Shown in pieces: positions 47,101-62,100 of a stretch of 64,000 nt of DNA. This stretch comes from Siderastrea siderea (Eukaryota > Cnidaria > Anthozoa > Scleractinia > Rhizangiidae), in assembly GCA_964030785.1 (NCBI GenBank), contig OZ034966.1:4245552-4309551 (forward strand). The letters run 5' to 3'. Position numbers and translations under genes: made by a program. Positions within the stretch are counted from its first letter, which is position 1. Each line of letters starts with the position of its first letter. The notes beneath the pieces were generated by a model. It saw nothing but the letters and a program-made list of their open reading frames with translations. It did not search any database and was not told the origin of the DNA.

Positions 47101-50100
47101 AAGTTGAGATTTGACTGTAATGCTTCTGAACTTTTGGTTAAAAGCCTGATAATTATGCTGTAGCCACTGGGTCCCCAGTCCCTTTAACACTTTAAAATAT
47201 CAACATACTAGTACGTTTTCTTCTCACTGTTCACCAAATATTTTGTATGGTACTAGTTGGGAGAATTTGCTTAAACGACAAGGCATTTTGTAGACCGTAG
47301 CTACAGTGGAATGCTTTACCCAGCAAATCCGTCAGAGTACGTCCTTGGCATTTGAGAGCATACACCACATCCATGGCGGTAATGGTGTTTCGCTTGGCAT
47401 TCTTGGTGTAGGTCACAGCATCATGGATGACATTCTCAAGGAAAACTTTGAGAACACCACGAGTCTCCTCACAGATTAGGCCAGGAATACGCTTGACACC
47501 TCCACAATGGGCAAGGCAAGGGATAGCTGGTTTGGTGATTCCCTGTATGTTGTGTCATAGAATTTTTCGGTGACACTTAGCACTTCCTTTCATTTCTCGT
47601 GACCTGCAGCAAGTTTGACCAGTAGTGATACTGTAAGGACAAATTAGGTGCTGTAAGTATCGGGGCTGAAAAGGTTAATTATACTGCTATATACAAATAC
47701 AAATTTGCCCTTTTCTAAATATGCTGACTTGTGTTTTATTGCAGTATATTGAAAATCTGGAGAATATGAGAAAGCTTCTTCAGCTTAACTTGAATAATCA
47801 CATGATTGAGAAGATAGAAAAACTGGACCATTTGACACAACTAAGAGAACTTCACTTGGCTAATAACTGCATCTCAAAGATAGAAGGCCTGGATTTTCTT
47901 GTTCACCTAACAGTGTTGAATCTCAATGGAAACATGATTGAAAATCTCCCTGCTCCCTTGTTCAAGAAACTCAGAGAGCTCCAGAGTTTTCACATTGCAC
48001 ACAACAGACTTGCAAGTGTAAGTAATAATGAGGATTAATAGCTTGAGGCCCTAACCCACCTATATACTGTTAGATTTGAAAAGTATGTATTCAGTTTGTA
48101 ACAAGCCCCTAATGGAAGACAAGTCATATAGATGCTGAGTACACATGTACACCTGTTAGATTAACTCTAACTGCTTAGGTACAACCTTGGGACTAATGTG
48201 GTGAGTTAGATTACTTAACTAGGCTTGTATGTGATACCACTTGAGTACTGGTACAATCAGTATAGGCTGATTGTATTCAGTTCATTATGACGTCACCATG
48301 TCCCACAAACAGTAACTCCAAGTTCTGCATGGCAGTTGCTAAACTAAAGACGTTGTTCAGCTGTGCAGTAGTCTATTTTGTCACTGACAGCATCGCACCA
48401 TCACTTTTAATGTGTTAAATAAATCTGGGGATAGGGGGCTGACAGGGGGATGGGAACCCGGCAAAAAAGGAGGGATGTGATGTGTATGGGAGGTGGGAAG
48501 TGGGAGAAACAGGAAAAAAAATGCAAAAAATACACACCATTTGTAATGGTAAAGGTGCAAAGAGGCAGGAGCCATCCAAAAAGGGGCGGAAATAGGATAA
48601 AAGGGTTATGACTGAAAGCAGGAAGACATATTTGAACCCCCTGTCCCCCGTCGCCCCCCCCCCCCCCCAAATCCCTGGTAAGCTACCCCGCACCCTTGAG
48701 AACAGAAGAGGACTGGTCGCTTACAGCAGATGCTCAGTTAGTCAGAAAAACATTTTAAATACAGTGTTTAGCTGAGGATTGATTCATATGAGAATTTGAT
48801 GAGAGAAGGGGGCCACCAATGGATAAGGGCTGCTTATAAGTTGTACATTATTAGACTTTTACATCCTATATTTGAAATACAATGTACACTAATTTGTTTA
48901 GTGATTTCTGGTAGTAATAAAAATGCCTGACTGTATTCATGTATCTTCTCAGCTGATTGAGGTGACAAAACTTAGACCTCAGCAAGATCTGAGTGATTTC
49001 TCTATGGAGGGCAATCCCATGGCCAGCATGGAGCATAGTCGACAGTTTGTCATCTTTCAGCTGAGATCACTGAAATGTTTGGATGGCAAACAGGTTACTG
49101 AGGATGAGAGGCAGACAGCTGATGAAAGGTTTGCTCAAGGTAAATGGCTGATTATGTTGTACAATTTACAATGCTGCTTTTTTTAGTCCCTATTCTAAGA
49201 TTTAATCTTAAACAGAGGTTTGTCACCATGGATCTGTTTCAAGTCATAAAATGCAGAAGATCATTTACACCCTTTCTTTAATTTTTAACAGATGGCCTGT
49301 TTCAGGCTCTCAGATTTGTATGAACGGCAAATTTTCCCAACTATCTCAGAACCTGGAATAGGGCAGTCTTTCTAAAAATAGGTCTGCAAATGGTTGAAAA
49401 ACTATCAAGTGACTCACAGAAACACTTCTTGGAGAAGGATAATCGACTTTAGGCATTATTACACAAACATGTACCTCCTTAGACCCTCCAAAGGTCAGCT
49501 AGGTTAACTCTTTCTATTTTCTACTGGTTTCCAAATATTGAATTGTTACTTAGTCACTTACATTGCACAATCTGAATGAGAGCATTATTGCTTACTTGGA
49601 TATGTGCAAATATAACCATAAAAAGTGCTCATGACAATGTTTTCCTGTGAGGTCCTTTTTTTTTGCATAAAACAGTCACTCATTTCTAATCATTCTACTG
49701 TGTACATTAAATTTAAATTTATTTTATTTCAAATTCATCTGATCCTTGTTGATAACATTCCTGTGAACACAGAGGAAGTGCGGAGATTGGAGGGAGAAAT
49801 ATTTCGCCAGAAAAAAGACTATGACGTATTACAGGAGGAGAAACGGAAATCTCTTGAAGAGTCGCAGCAGATGAAAAAGCTTCATTCTGAACTACAAGCA
49901 CAAAGCTTGGAACAGACACAGAAGATTAAAGAACTTAACAGACAGCTGGAGGCCAAAGAAGAGCTGGTAAAAAATAAATCAAGAGTGTTTAGAGTGTAAT
50001 AATTTGTCGCTAATAAAGTACATTAACATTGGGCAAATTCTCATACTCAAATATAACAGAGCTCCAAATATCAGTTAGTCGTCGGTCAATGACTGATCAA

Positions 50101-53100
50101 AATTTGCCCATATCTGTGTCATTTTTGAGATAAATAAAATTGTCAGTATCTTGTGCACAATATTTTGTCTGCACAGAAAAATTAATAATGACTTAGTTAA
50201 ACAATATGTTGCCCTTTCAGTAGGAGAATACGCGGTTTTGATTTGTTGTGTTTGCTGGTTAATTGGACATGGTCTCGTAGATGTCTGTATTTGTCGTCAG
50301 TAGTCCAAGGTAATTTTTTTGGCCAATGAGTAAGAAACGTAATGTACTTTAACTTTCAATTGGTAAATGAAATAAATAAAACTTTTCAATGAAATAATTG
50401 TTACTTTAAGGAAACCAACATCAGAATTACAGGTGCTTGCATAATTGTGTGTAAAATAGCTCTAGAGTTAACCTGTAGAGCCAGCTACTCTACTGGTATT
50501 GTCTCGTCAGTCTTGTGAGAAAAGCTCCCAGCATAAAATATAATGTTATCATAACTCTTTTTTTTTGGAAAGAAATTTGATATCTGTTTTTAGTTAGCAA
50601 GTAAGACAGCAGAACTTTCCAAAGCGTGTGAGAAGCAGTTTAAGTTGGAGCAGGAACTTGCATTTTACAAACTGGATGCGAAGTTTGAACACCTTGGAAT
50701 GTTGCCTCCACCTGATGGATTGGAGGTAGGTCCATCTCTTAGGGTAGAGTTTTATGACTGTGCACACGGTGAAGCATCCTTCAGAAATCTGTGCAAAGAC
50801 GTGAGATAAAATGCAGACAAACCAGTGAATTTTGCTAACATCAAGGTGGACAAGAAGCCACAAATTTGCCACAAAAGTGCGCTTTCTTCCACCCCAGCAA
50901 TCTATAATGTAGAATCCTTCGCTATCTGGAATGTAATTGAAACCTGTTTTTGTGGGATTTGTTTATTTTGTTTTTGTCAGTCATTTACTGTTGCCTATCT
51001 TGAACTTGGTTATGTCGAATCCTCCGCTGTCTCAAGTACCAATAATCAATAAAGTAGTTCAGTTTGGTGTAAAAACAAAAACAAAAAAAAGAAAGAAAAA
51101 AAAACACGAATTCAAACTTGACACCCGTCTTGCTATCTCGATTATCGGCTATGTCAAACATTTTTTCGTTTACCTTCAGAGTTTGTATGTGTTTTTGTAA
51201 GTTTGCACAGGATGAGAAACCTTGTCTCATCAACGAATTCACCTGAAGAGTCATGGTGAAGGTTAAAGAATGAATTAAGAGTTGAAACTTTTCAATACTG
51301 AGGTCATCGAAGCTATAGAATAGTTGTCCATGATCCGGGTTGTTCTGCTTTAAAATTATACAGTTCTGATTTGTCTTCAAAGGTTTAGGAAATTGTACTA
51401 AAGGGACCTTGTTCATTCTTATCTCAAAGTTCTCTTTTTCATACATGGACTGGGTCCTTAAAGGATTTCTCTTTTGTGGTATTTAGGGTTCGGATGTTGT
51501 ACTCTTTGACGGCGTCCCTGTCTTCCTTAAGAATAGGTTAGAGATCCTTCAACAAATTGCCCTCGAAAACAAAACCCGGTATAGTTTCAACAGAAAGTGA
51601 AAGAATTTTATGCAAATAATTTTGTATTTCGTCCTCCTTTTTTCTTGATGCCACGTAAAATTTTATGTTATCCTTTCTTACAGTTCTTAACACGAAGTTT
51701 ACTGCGTATTGTAATTTTTACTGTTTAGCACGATTAACCATTTTGTGTAACATTGTAATTGCTGCTTATTGAGTAATAAATAAACCAAAAAAATGTATTG
51801 GTTTTTTGTTTTAATAGTTTGGAGATGGTGAGGAAGATGAAAGTCCTTACATTGGAAAGGCCAGGTTCAAACCAAACAAATTTGCCAGGAAATCCAACAT
51901 TGGTGGCGGTGAACAGCGTGCACAAATGATGACGCTGGGTTCAAGACCGAGTGATAAATATGATGCACAGAACAAACAGGTTCAACAGGAATTACATGAC
52001 TCGCTTATCCTTGATCTGCAAGACAAAGAGAGGGCGATTGAAGAAGGTATGTTGCCAGCAATTAACTGCAAGTTCATTCTTAACCAACTTAGGTTACTTT
52101 TTTTCTCGGAGAAAAGCGTGGCTTTCTTCGTTATTACTTAAGTAAAACAAAACCCTTGTTCAGATATGTCAAGACTTGCGTCGTTGGAAAGTCTAGAATT
52201 TTTCACCTCGTGGCAAAGACACGCCTACTTCTTTAATTTAGCCTAGTATCCTCCGTTTAGACTCAAACTCTGCAATAAAAATAAGGTTGCAGTCAAAGTA
52301 TTTGATCAAAGTTAGATGAATTGTTGCTATTTACATTGAACTATCCTTTATTTGGTTCAAGTTACCTAGCGGGTCTGTTTGAAAAAAGTCAGCAAATTCG
52401 CATCATTTGGCTCTCTCGTCGATAGCCTGCGTGTAAACGTCTCCTATTTCATACATACATATACATGCACTTTATTATACTTCATCCCATTACAGGACTT
52501 TTCAGTAGTACTTACAAAAATGGTCAATAAATAAATATGAATATAAATACCCTTAAAGGTGAATAAAAACAAGAATACGAATAACCTAATATGCGAATGA
52601 ATTGTAACTATGAAATAGCCTAATATAGCCTAGGTAAATGATATTTCCTTTGCTTCCCAAGAAGCAGAGGAAACAGGCGTGCGTTTCTCAAAAGCCCCGA
52701 AACGTTTCGTGCCGATCTCGGTCACGATAATTCACTATATATCTTGAAAACAAAGACGTTTTTAAGCATGAAACTTTACAATTAGTGTAACATTTCTTAT
52801 CTTCAGTAAAGGCATGTTAAAATAACAGCTTTGTAGAATGAGTGGTTCATATGTTTTACAAATGGCTATTCAGGTTCGAAACGTTTTCGGGGCTTTCGAG
52901 AAACGGACCCCTGGAGAGGTCTGCGTGCAGGCTATCTCGTCGGCAACTAACTGTTGGGTGATGTTCAATAATCACATGCGCTGAATTTCTGGCCGCTTAT
53001 CAGATGTCTACATTTTTGTTCATTGATGAAGCTGTATGAATTCTTTTGCAGCTGAGGAGGTTCTAGCCCAGCTAACTGACCAGTTAAACAGAAGAAAAGC

Positions 53101-56100
53101 TCAGTTGCAAGATGCTGGAGATAAACTGGCGAGAATCCAACAAGCTATTAATGACCAGGTACAATTTTTCACTGCTACCACATGCGTTAGGAAATACGTG
53201 AGTTAGTATTCATGTACATTCATGTACAGTAGTTTACTTTAAGAGGTAGTAAATTTGCCAGAATGATTGTGCCAGAGGAATGAAGTTACGTTTTACGAAA
53301 GACATGAATTGATCCATTTCTACGAGTGTGTCTGATATCTAAGACAAGAAGTGCTCATACAGATAGGTATAAGTCAAAGCCTCGTCCTCATTTTAGTCGC
53401 ATTAGCTAAGCTTTTACGTGGATAAGAAGGGAATGTTCAGTAGTTTCGTGTCATTTTTGTATCACTTCGCATGAAGTAGACGTGACGTGTTTTATTCCTT
53501 TGATTTTTGTAGGCTCATCTTTTGGGGGAAGAAGAAAGGAAACTCGTTGAAGCAATTGCAGATAAGAAGAACTATGTGAGTACATGAATCCTAAATCTAG
53601 CTATCCTAACATTTGTTATGTCACTGATTTCTTTTATTTGACTTCAGATCAGAAAACTCCAAGATGTCGCAAACGAGTTGGAGAAGAGAATGAAAGACAT
53701 AGCGAATGACATGAGGCAGCGAGAAGCAGAGGCCGAGAAACTCAGACAGGCCGTGATGAACACTCCTCCAAATGACCCCGCCTATGTACGTTCCTACGTG
53801 ACATGTATAAGGGACGAAATGGAACCTGTTTGTTAAATACTGTATTGATCTCGTCAATTAGATACTCCAGACTGCTAGCTTCACAATTGTAGCGCCAGAA
53901 ATTTGATTTAATTTTTGGGTACCAGGACAAACCATTAACGTACCGCATTGCATATTCTCATAATTTTCATTGGTGATAAAGTTAGCTGGATTGAGCTTGT
54001 TCCACTTGTGGAAGACTTCGAAAGTATTACCATAAATCTCTCGACACTAAAAGGTCCGGGATAGGTACAATTGTAGACATTTTTAAAATGAGCACCGTAG
54101 TGCTACAAAATGCGCATTTCCTAAGAGAGACGACGGACAACCCTGCGAGTGCTATACAGCAGGATCTCTCATCTCTCCTCAGTAAGCTATCACGTTTTAT
54201 TTTTCTCGTAGTCACATCTTCAAGCTCGTCTGGCAGCTAAGGAACAGGAGCTGCATGAGTTACAAGATGAATATGGCAAACTAAAACAGGATCACGACAG
54301 AGCGAGGGAAAGACTTAAGGAGGAGATCGTTACTGTCAAGGAATTAGAAGCACAGTTAGCTGCAATGAGTAAATATAGCCCTCTTCAGTATCTTTCGTAC
54401 TCTCTCTTGGTACATAGAAAAAGTTGGCATTCGCAACGAACAAAAGTTACAGAAACTACAGGGTCATGCTGGTTTCGTTTCAGTCTACTCCTACCGTTTG
54501 ACGTCAGCAAAGTGCATTCGAGATACCTCACCGAGTAACATGATGTTACTTAGCAACGCCTCTGCCAAATAACGCGGGTTCAATTTTCAAACAGGGCTGG
54601 GATTGTTAATTAATTTATTTTGTTTTGTTTGCGAGAAACTGAGTTCAGACACAAACGTAGGTTGTTCTCCTGTTTCGTGTTATGGTTACTTGAGTCGAAG
54701 CGTATAACGTTATATTGTAAAGTGTGAACAAGTCGTCTACCAATCGGAAGTCCTTAGTCGACCGAGATACTGTGATGAAATAAAATAAAAAATTTAAAAC
54801 AAAAACGACTTTTCTTTTGCAAAATGTCATCTCTCACCTTTGCAGCATAGAAAAACTACTGCTTTTGTTTTCGACAATAGAAGAACTGTCGTTTTGGTTT
54901 TTAATAATGTACAGCTACGATTTTCGTAAAGTCAAAAACAGTTCTCAAATTCATGGAATAAGATGGCATTCCCCCATAATATAAATATTCAGCCTCAGAA
55001 TCTGCTCAGGAAAGCTAACACAAATGTGATCCAATAACCCAAACTGAAAACTAGAGGACTTTACGGTCTTGTGCTTGTATTTCCTCGTATATATCGTAAA
55101 TACCCTTCTTCTGTCTAGCGTCAATGCGTGGAATATTTGTTTGCAATGATAGTTTTTTATAAATATACCTGCAATTTATCCTCCTAGGAAAAGCAAACAG
55201 CGACCAGGACAAGCTAAAAGAAGAACTGAAGAACATCATTGATGACTTGAATGATAACTTAAACTCCATGAAGCAGCAAGTGGCCCAGCAAGCGAGACAA
55301 ATCAACCAGCTTCAACATGAAAAAGATGCTTTAGGCCAGCGGCTTAAAGACATGCAAGCACAAACAGCTAACAACAAACAACTAAAGGACAACATCGCCA
55401 AGTTACAGCAACAACTGAAAAGTAAGTCGGCTGTCGTTACCCTGAGTTGTTACCTTGGCCGTTTGACTTAGACGACTAGCAGCTCTCGTGACTCTCACGG
55501 ATATTCAAGCGAAACACGCGTGAAATTTCACTCGCACAGACTCTAAACGGGCTGGACTATCACGTGGAAAGAAAAGACAGATTGCGCGTTGTCTAGGCGT
55601 CTTTAGTGACAAGGGAATTTGCGAAGCAATCGAAGATCATACCTCGTTGATTCTAGTTTTTGTCACCTCATATCCAATGTTTGGAAGCGGTTTGTTGTCC
55701 TGTTACCTGCAGGTCTTTCCTTTCTACCAGAGAATTTCGTCTCTGGTGACAGACAATTTCCTCTATGTTGTGTTTTTCCACAACATTGTCTCCATTGTTT
55801 CGCATGATAACATGCACTTGTACGTATTAAAGTGTTGCTTTGCTGGCTTCGTGATTACATGCCGTACGCGCTAACCCGGAAGTAAAATGTTATTTCGCAC
55901 TTAATTCATCTCAATAACACGGTGCAATTATTTTAACGTGGATAACTCGAACGTGTCGTTGATTCGAATAGCTTCGTGTTTTCCTCGACGTTTAGGCATT
56001 GTTTCCTTTTTCAGTGAATGAAGATGCTTTGGAGCGAGAAAGAAGAAACAGTGAAGCATTGCGGCGCCGTTTGTCGGATCTTGAGGGTCAAGCCGCTCAG

Positions 56101-59100
56101 GGGACAGCCCTGGAGCCAACATTAGCAGATGCAAAGAACAGACTACAGCAAGCTGAGGCTGAAGTAGCAAGGCTGCAGAACGCAGTTAATAAACTAAAAC
56201 AACAACTCCAGGTGCGACACATTTACTGCGCGAAGGCAGTGCCAATAGATTATAAACCCTTTAAGCCCTGATATAAAAATGCATATTCTCCTTACTGTTC
56301 TCCATACATTTCTTATGGAACTAGTAAGGAGAATTTGTCAAAATATCAAGACATCTTATCCGTGGTGTTCACTTCTTTATTCTCATCACTTGAATGCTTG
56401 AACAAGTAGTGATAATGTAAAGAGAAATTTCATTTTCGTCGCCATTAGGGCTTAAAGAGTTAAAAGTAAACCTAAAGGCACGTTGGAATCAAAGGAAACC
56501 AGAAATAGTGGCACAGTTTTGTCTAGAATTACTCTGCTAGTTTTCTGAAACTGTAAACAATTTTGTTTGGATGCCGGCGGTTGGATAGTATGGAAATGGA
56601 TTGCAACCGGAACAATTTCTCCCATTGTGTCTTGAAAAAATTGCTGATTATGGTTAGTGGCTATGATTATGGTTGTTTTCCTTTTAAGGAAATGACTTGT
56701 TATCATCCTCTGGTTGTTTTAGGAGTATTTCTTGTACGATGAAAGATGACGTAGAATTCTTTTCTGAAAACTAAGCTTTCCGAACGAGGAACAAAGTGTA
56801 CATGTAAGTCGACATTAGTGAACTTGCAAGCCCATTTACTAAACAAGAATTTTTAAGGACTACTCCTACCCCGACGATCACACTAGACGAGCTACTGAGA
56901 CTCCTGGGGCCCGTTTCTCGAAAGTCCCCATAACTTTTCGGGCCCGGAAAGCTATTTTATGAGCGCGATGTTTACATTACGGAATCAAATCTTGTTGGTT
57001 TTCAAAGCTGAGCAATAAAATTCGAAGTTGATTAAACAAGTCAGACTGATATGCGGGTTAAAAACTACGCCAACCTTCTATAGATTCTGATCTTAAAATA
57101 GAGCTGCCGGCCCGAATAGTTATCGAAACTTTCGAGTCTTTTAACCCCGACGATCACACTAGACCAGCTACTGACTCCTGGGTTGAAAGCATCTCAAATT
57201 CCATCTACCGCATTACAAATACTGTTGCCGTTTTTGTTAAAGAATGATCGGAGAGCTGCAGATGAGAGGTTAAAGAAAGAACAAGATAAAGTTGACAGAG
57301 CTTTACAAGCTGCCAGGAATGTAGGAGATAAAGACAGAGAAGTTAAAGACCTGGCTGCTCAGGTCAATGCTTTAACGGTAAGCATGCCTGCTCCATCATG
57401 GCGACCACAAGTTGTCCGTCAGTTTTTTGGGTCCCGTGGTTTTTGTCGAGTTTTACTGAAAAAAACTCATTTTCGTTGGTTATCATCTTTCCTTGTTTAT
57501 CGTCACACAAGACGTCATCGACATTAATCTTATCCAAGTAGTATGCAGGGTGCGTGTCATCATCAACCTAGTAAACATGACCTCGCTCGCCATCAGTCTC
57601 CCGTTAGCTCAGCGTTTAGAGGATCCGACCGGTGTATGGGAAGTTAGAAGTTCCATTCCCGTCGGGACTCAGGTTTTTTCCTTGTCCCACGCTCGTCACA
57701 TCAATAATGAAGATATTAGCATCTTTCGTTAACAGCTTTCTTAATTACGGTACATTCTGAGCTCAGAATTTATTATCCTTCTCTGTTCTCTATTTATTAT
57801 TCTAATAAAATCGTTAGTTGTTTTCTTTTGGTGTTTGCGCGAGATAACGAGATTCTGTTGTGCTGTGTGTTTTTAGGCAGACAATGCTTCTCTCGCTCAG
57901 CGGCTGAAAGACGCAGAAGATGAACTCGGTAATCTAGAAAACTTGTTGGACAAGGAAGAAGTATTGGAGAGGTTAGACGGGCTGAAAGGCGACATCAACA
58001 GAAGACGAAGTGCTGTCCGCGAACCTCTTGACGACCGGGATGAATTGGGACAGGCTTTAGCTGATCTCCATCAAAAATACATCGACCTGATGAGAGATTT
58101 GGATAGAGAACGACGTAAAAGGGTTTGTAACTTGCTTCTTGGATGTTTGTTCATTAAACAGCTAGACAAACTTTCACACGAAACATACTGGAAAATTTTC
58201 GGTTCTCAGGAAACTGAGTCAGTGTTGTTTAATGCACGGTGGAATGTTTTACGGTCAAAAATGTTTCATCCATACTAAGGAGATTTTTCGCTTCACCCAA
58301 AGCAAAGCGCTTTCGTGGTGCTTTGCATGTTAAAGATTTTACCTCTCCACACTGGAACAGTGAAACGTCAAACACATCTTGCGTAGCCTGGATTATTATT
58401 ATTACGGATCCTACAAAAAAAACTGCTTACTGTTTACTACAAAACTACAAATTAATTACCCATTGAAATTATATAAACTAAAATTAATACAAAAACTCAC
58501 ATTTCTGAAATCCAGTTCAGTCTGGAAACAGTGGATGAAGAGCCACTCTGCCGCTCTTCATCCACTCGTGTTTAGGACGAATCCTATTTTTGTTCGCACT
58601 ATCCAGCCAGAGACTCATTCGGCCGCTTTAACATGTATCAACATTTCATAAGGTGGGGGATTGCTATTGCTTTGTGTTCAGTTGAAATCCAGTTTTGTCT
58701 TACATTACTCAGTAGTTTTCCGTCTGAAACTGTAATATATTTCACTTAATTATAAATGGCTGGAATGAAAATGGAATGAAATTTGCAACAACTTGTAGCA
58801 ACTGCGGTAGAAATGACTATAGTTTGGTCCCTCTCAGTTTGAAAAAAATAAAACTAAAAAAGCACTTCGTCTCTTACTCTTGGTATTCTAGCATGACAAA
58901 AGGCACTTGTTTTAATTTCCGGACAGTTTTCACCCAAAAACGGACAATATTCTGATGATGTAGCCCCTTTTTAGCTCAGCGCCAATTGTTTGTGCCTTTA
59001 TTTTCGGACAGCCTGATGGTGAAGTTGAAGGTTTGCAAGCCAGACTGCAAGATGCTGAAAGAGCGTTGAGACAAGCAAAAGACAGAGCGACACAGGTGAG

Positions 59101-62100
59101 AAAAACTCGGATCACAGGAATTAAATTTAGGTCAATTTTCATCGGAACGCGCTTTACATATACCACTCAGGTCATTAGATTGCTTGTGATGTAACTGGGA
59201 TTTCATGGCTAACTTAAGAGAAAATTCCGTTCACATTTTTATCAGTTTTGACTGGGTTTTGCTTTAAGCATTGGCTGTGGCATTGAAAGTGCACTTCATC
59301 TTATCGAAATCTAACCGTTGTGTCTTCTTTTGCCTTTCAAGCTTGCTGGAGATAAAGAAGATAGGGATGCTAAACTAAAGAAGATGACAGATGAACTAAA
59401 GAAACTCAAAGATAAGCTGGGACGACAAGAAGGGTTGGAAGATGAGGTATGTGAATAGAAACACGAAAATTTTGAAATGCTTTTCGCAGGGGTTTTCTCT
59501 TGTCTTGTACGGCGGAAATTGAGTTATCCTTGGAATAAGGAGAACGTGTGTAATCTTGTTAGAATAAAAGGACCATTTTGCACGCTAAACGCCACCTGAC
59601 GTTGCAGAGAATTAAAAGTCAGTGCTGTTTCCAGTGCTTAGTGAAGAGAAAAGGTTTTGCCTTAAAAGGAGCACATATGTTTTTTATGTCAAGGAGCTAT
59701 GTATCGAGAAACACCTATTTGTATTCTTAGTCGATCTGTACCACAAAAGATCTTCTGCTGCCATAAGACCTCCCTCTTTTAGTGTGACCTTAAATTAGAA
59801 AGACCACTTCTTAAAACTGTGTTGGGCAGAAAGATAGATACTTTCAAGACCAGTACAACAGAACTTTGCCAATATTTATTTTTCCATACTACTTCCCCTT
59901 TCTCCACCCTCTGATTGAGATTTTAGTCTAACGCGATTTATTTCTGGCATTTTATTTAGTGTCCCCACAATCCTGATTTCTTAAGTTGTCTAGTTACAAT
60001 TGCTGTGATCACTCAAATGGTAACTGTTAAAGATGAGCACGATTAAGTCGTTACGTAGCAAATACAAATACCAAAATCTTAATTTATGCTTTTGTTTTGT
60101 TAGTAACCTGTTCAGACCTTCGTCTTAACAGTGTAAGCTGCAGAATGTAGTAAAATGTTGCATTTGTTTTCAAGCTTGAAAAAGAGAAGGCAGAGCATGC
60201 GGCGGAGATGAACGGACTGGAGAAACAAATAGCTCAGCTGAAAGATCAACTTCACAAGGCCAGGCAAGGCTTACAGGATCAGGCAAGTTTTAGCAGCTCA
60301 TCATTAAAATGTTCAAGCATTTTCAGTAGTTTGTCGGCAGGCAATTCCATAAGTAAAGGGCTAGGACAAGGTAGGGAAAGAGCATAAATGTACCAAGACA
60401 CTCAACAAAATGTTTATTTGTTCGGTTCCAAAGCCATTTTAGATCATAGGTGTTATGATGCGTAATATTTTGTTGGATATCGGTTGTGAGAGAGGAAGAA
60501 AATCGCCGCATTTTGCTAACGTAATCTGATACAAACCACTCGATGAATCGAAGGAGATTTGTCAAGCCCTTGTCATACTTTATAAACCCGCATCTACGGT
60601 TCGGGTTAACGTAAAATTTCAAATTGTCACAGACTTCCTCCCAAAATTGTGTTTTTACCAAGAAAGCACCCGTTCCATTTTCAATTTTTTTTTTTAAATT
60701 TGTGTTATCCTCTATCACAGAGCGCAGAGAAGCCACTTCAAACTACTTATAAAATGCCATTAAATGATGAAAGAGCGTGCCTTTGCGCCATTAACCTATT
60801 TGTGGACATCGTTTTTTCGTAGCTGGCGAATGCCAAAGCTCCTCTTCAAGCCAAGATCAGAGACATGGAGAATGATATGCAACGTTTACAGGACAAACTT
60901 GGCAAAGTTAAAGCTGACAATGAACGGGTAACATGCTGCCCTGGTTTAAAGAATTTTTGTCCAAATATGTTTCTTTTACGCAACGATTTAAATTAAGCAA
61001 CTATAGGCCATCAGTGAGGAGACTAAAGTGTGGTACCGACACTATCGAAAATTATTCCATTAAGCACTGTCGCATCGTAAAGTAGCGCTAGAAGTGACTC
61101 TTTTAACCTTGTATCTGACTAAGGATTTTTAGCATTAACTTTTATTTAGGCCACTAGAGTTTGATCCGCCGACACCTTGGGGTACGCGTGTTGTCATGAT
61201 ATTTTGTTTGTGTTTCATATAGCTCAAAGACGCAATTAAATCCGCTGAAGCCGGACGCGAAGAACTGGAAGACAGACTCGCAGAAATGATGGACCAACTG
61301 AGAGAAGCACGGGCACAATCCGAAGAAGCGGTTAGTCATCCCTTGACTTAATAACTTCTCTTTCTTTCTGCCCGTCATCCTTCACGTCGGAAATCTTTCG
61401 AAGACCTCCAGGTATTTGAGATGATATAATTCTTTGGATGACATTGGGAAGATTTCTGATAATATTTTGTAAGCAACAGATCGGAGTGTACTATTGTTTC
61501 CTAAGTGAAAAGTTTTTCTCTTCAGAATGAAAGACACGAGCGACAAAGACAAGCCCTGGAGGCTAAAGTTAAAGCCCTCGAAAATGAACTGGAGCGAGCG
61601 AGGAAACGACTGCAATCTCTTCGGGCACAAGCTGACGAAAGGGTAGGGTATATTCCGTAGCTCAAATTTCAGGTGTTAAAAAAAGTTTTAAAATTTTGCG
61701 AGGTAACTGCGTGAGAAACTATTTTGTTGATGGGTTCTGCAACAGCTTTCCTAAAATGATTTTTGGATATTCGGTATCCAGGCCTTCAAGTGCCACCGAA
61801 CGCAAATAACTTCAAACTCCAGAGACAAGTAACTATTCGTATTTTACATTAAGTGCTCTTTTGTTATTGACTTCTAAGCTGCAGTGGGCCATGCAGGGTC
61901 GGCTTGCTGGTTGTTGTTGGTTATGGCTGCTTTAGCAGCTTGTTGATTATTGTTGCTGCTTATGGATCGGCTTCCTAGTTATTGTATCTGGTTGGTTATA
62001 GTGGCTTGGCACTAGTTAAAATAAAACCTCCACTAAGAACTGCTCAATTTCCTATCGTGCATGTGCAATCCGTAATAAAGAATCTGCTGGCATTTTTTTA

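Noticed and set aside
50937..51446. 153-codon minus frame in a centriolin intron
   Set aside because: It is AT-rich with no domain, and it lies between two well-supported plus-strand exons.
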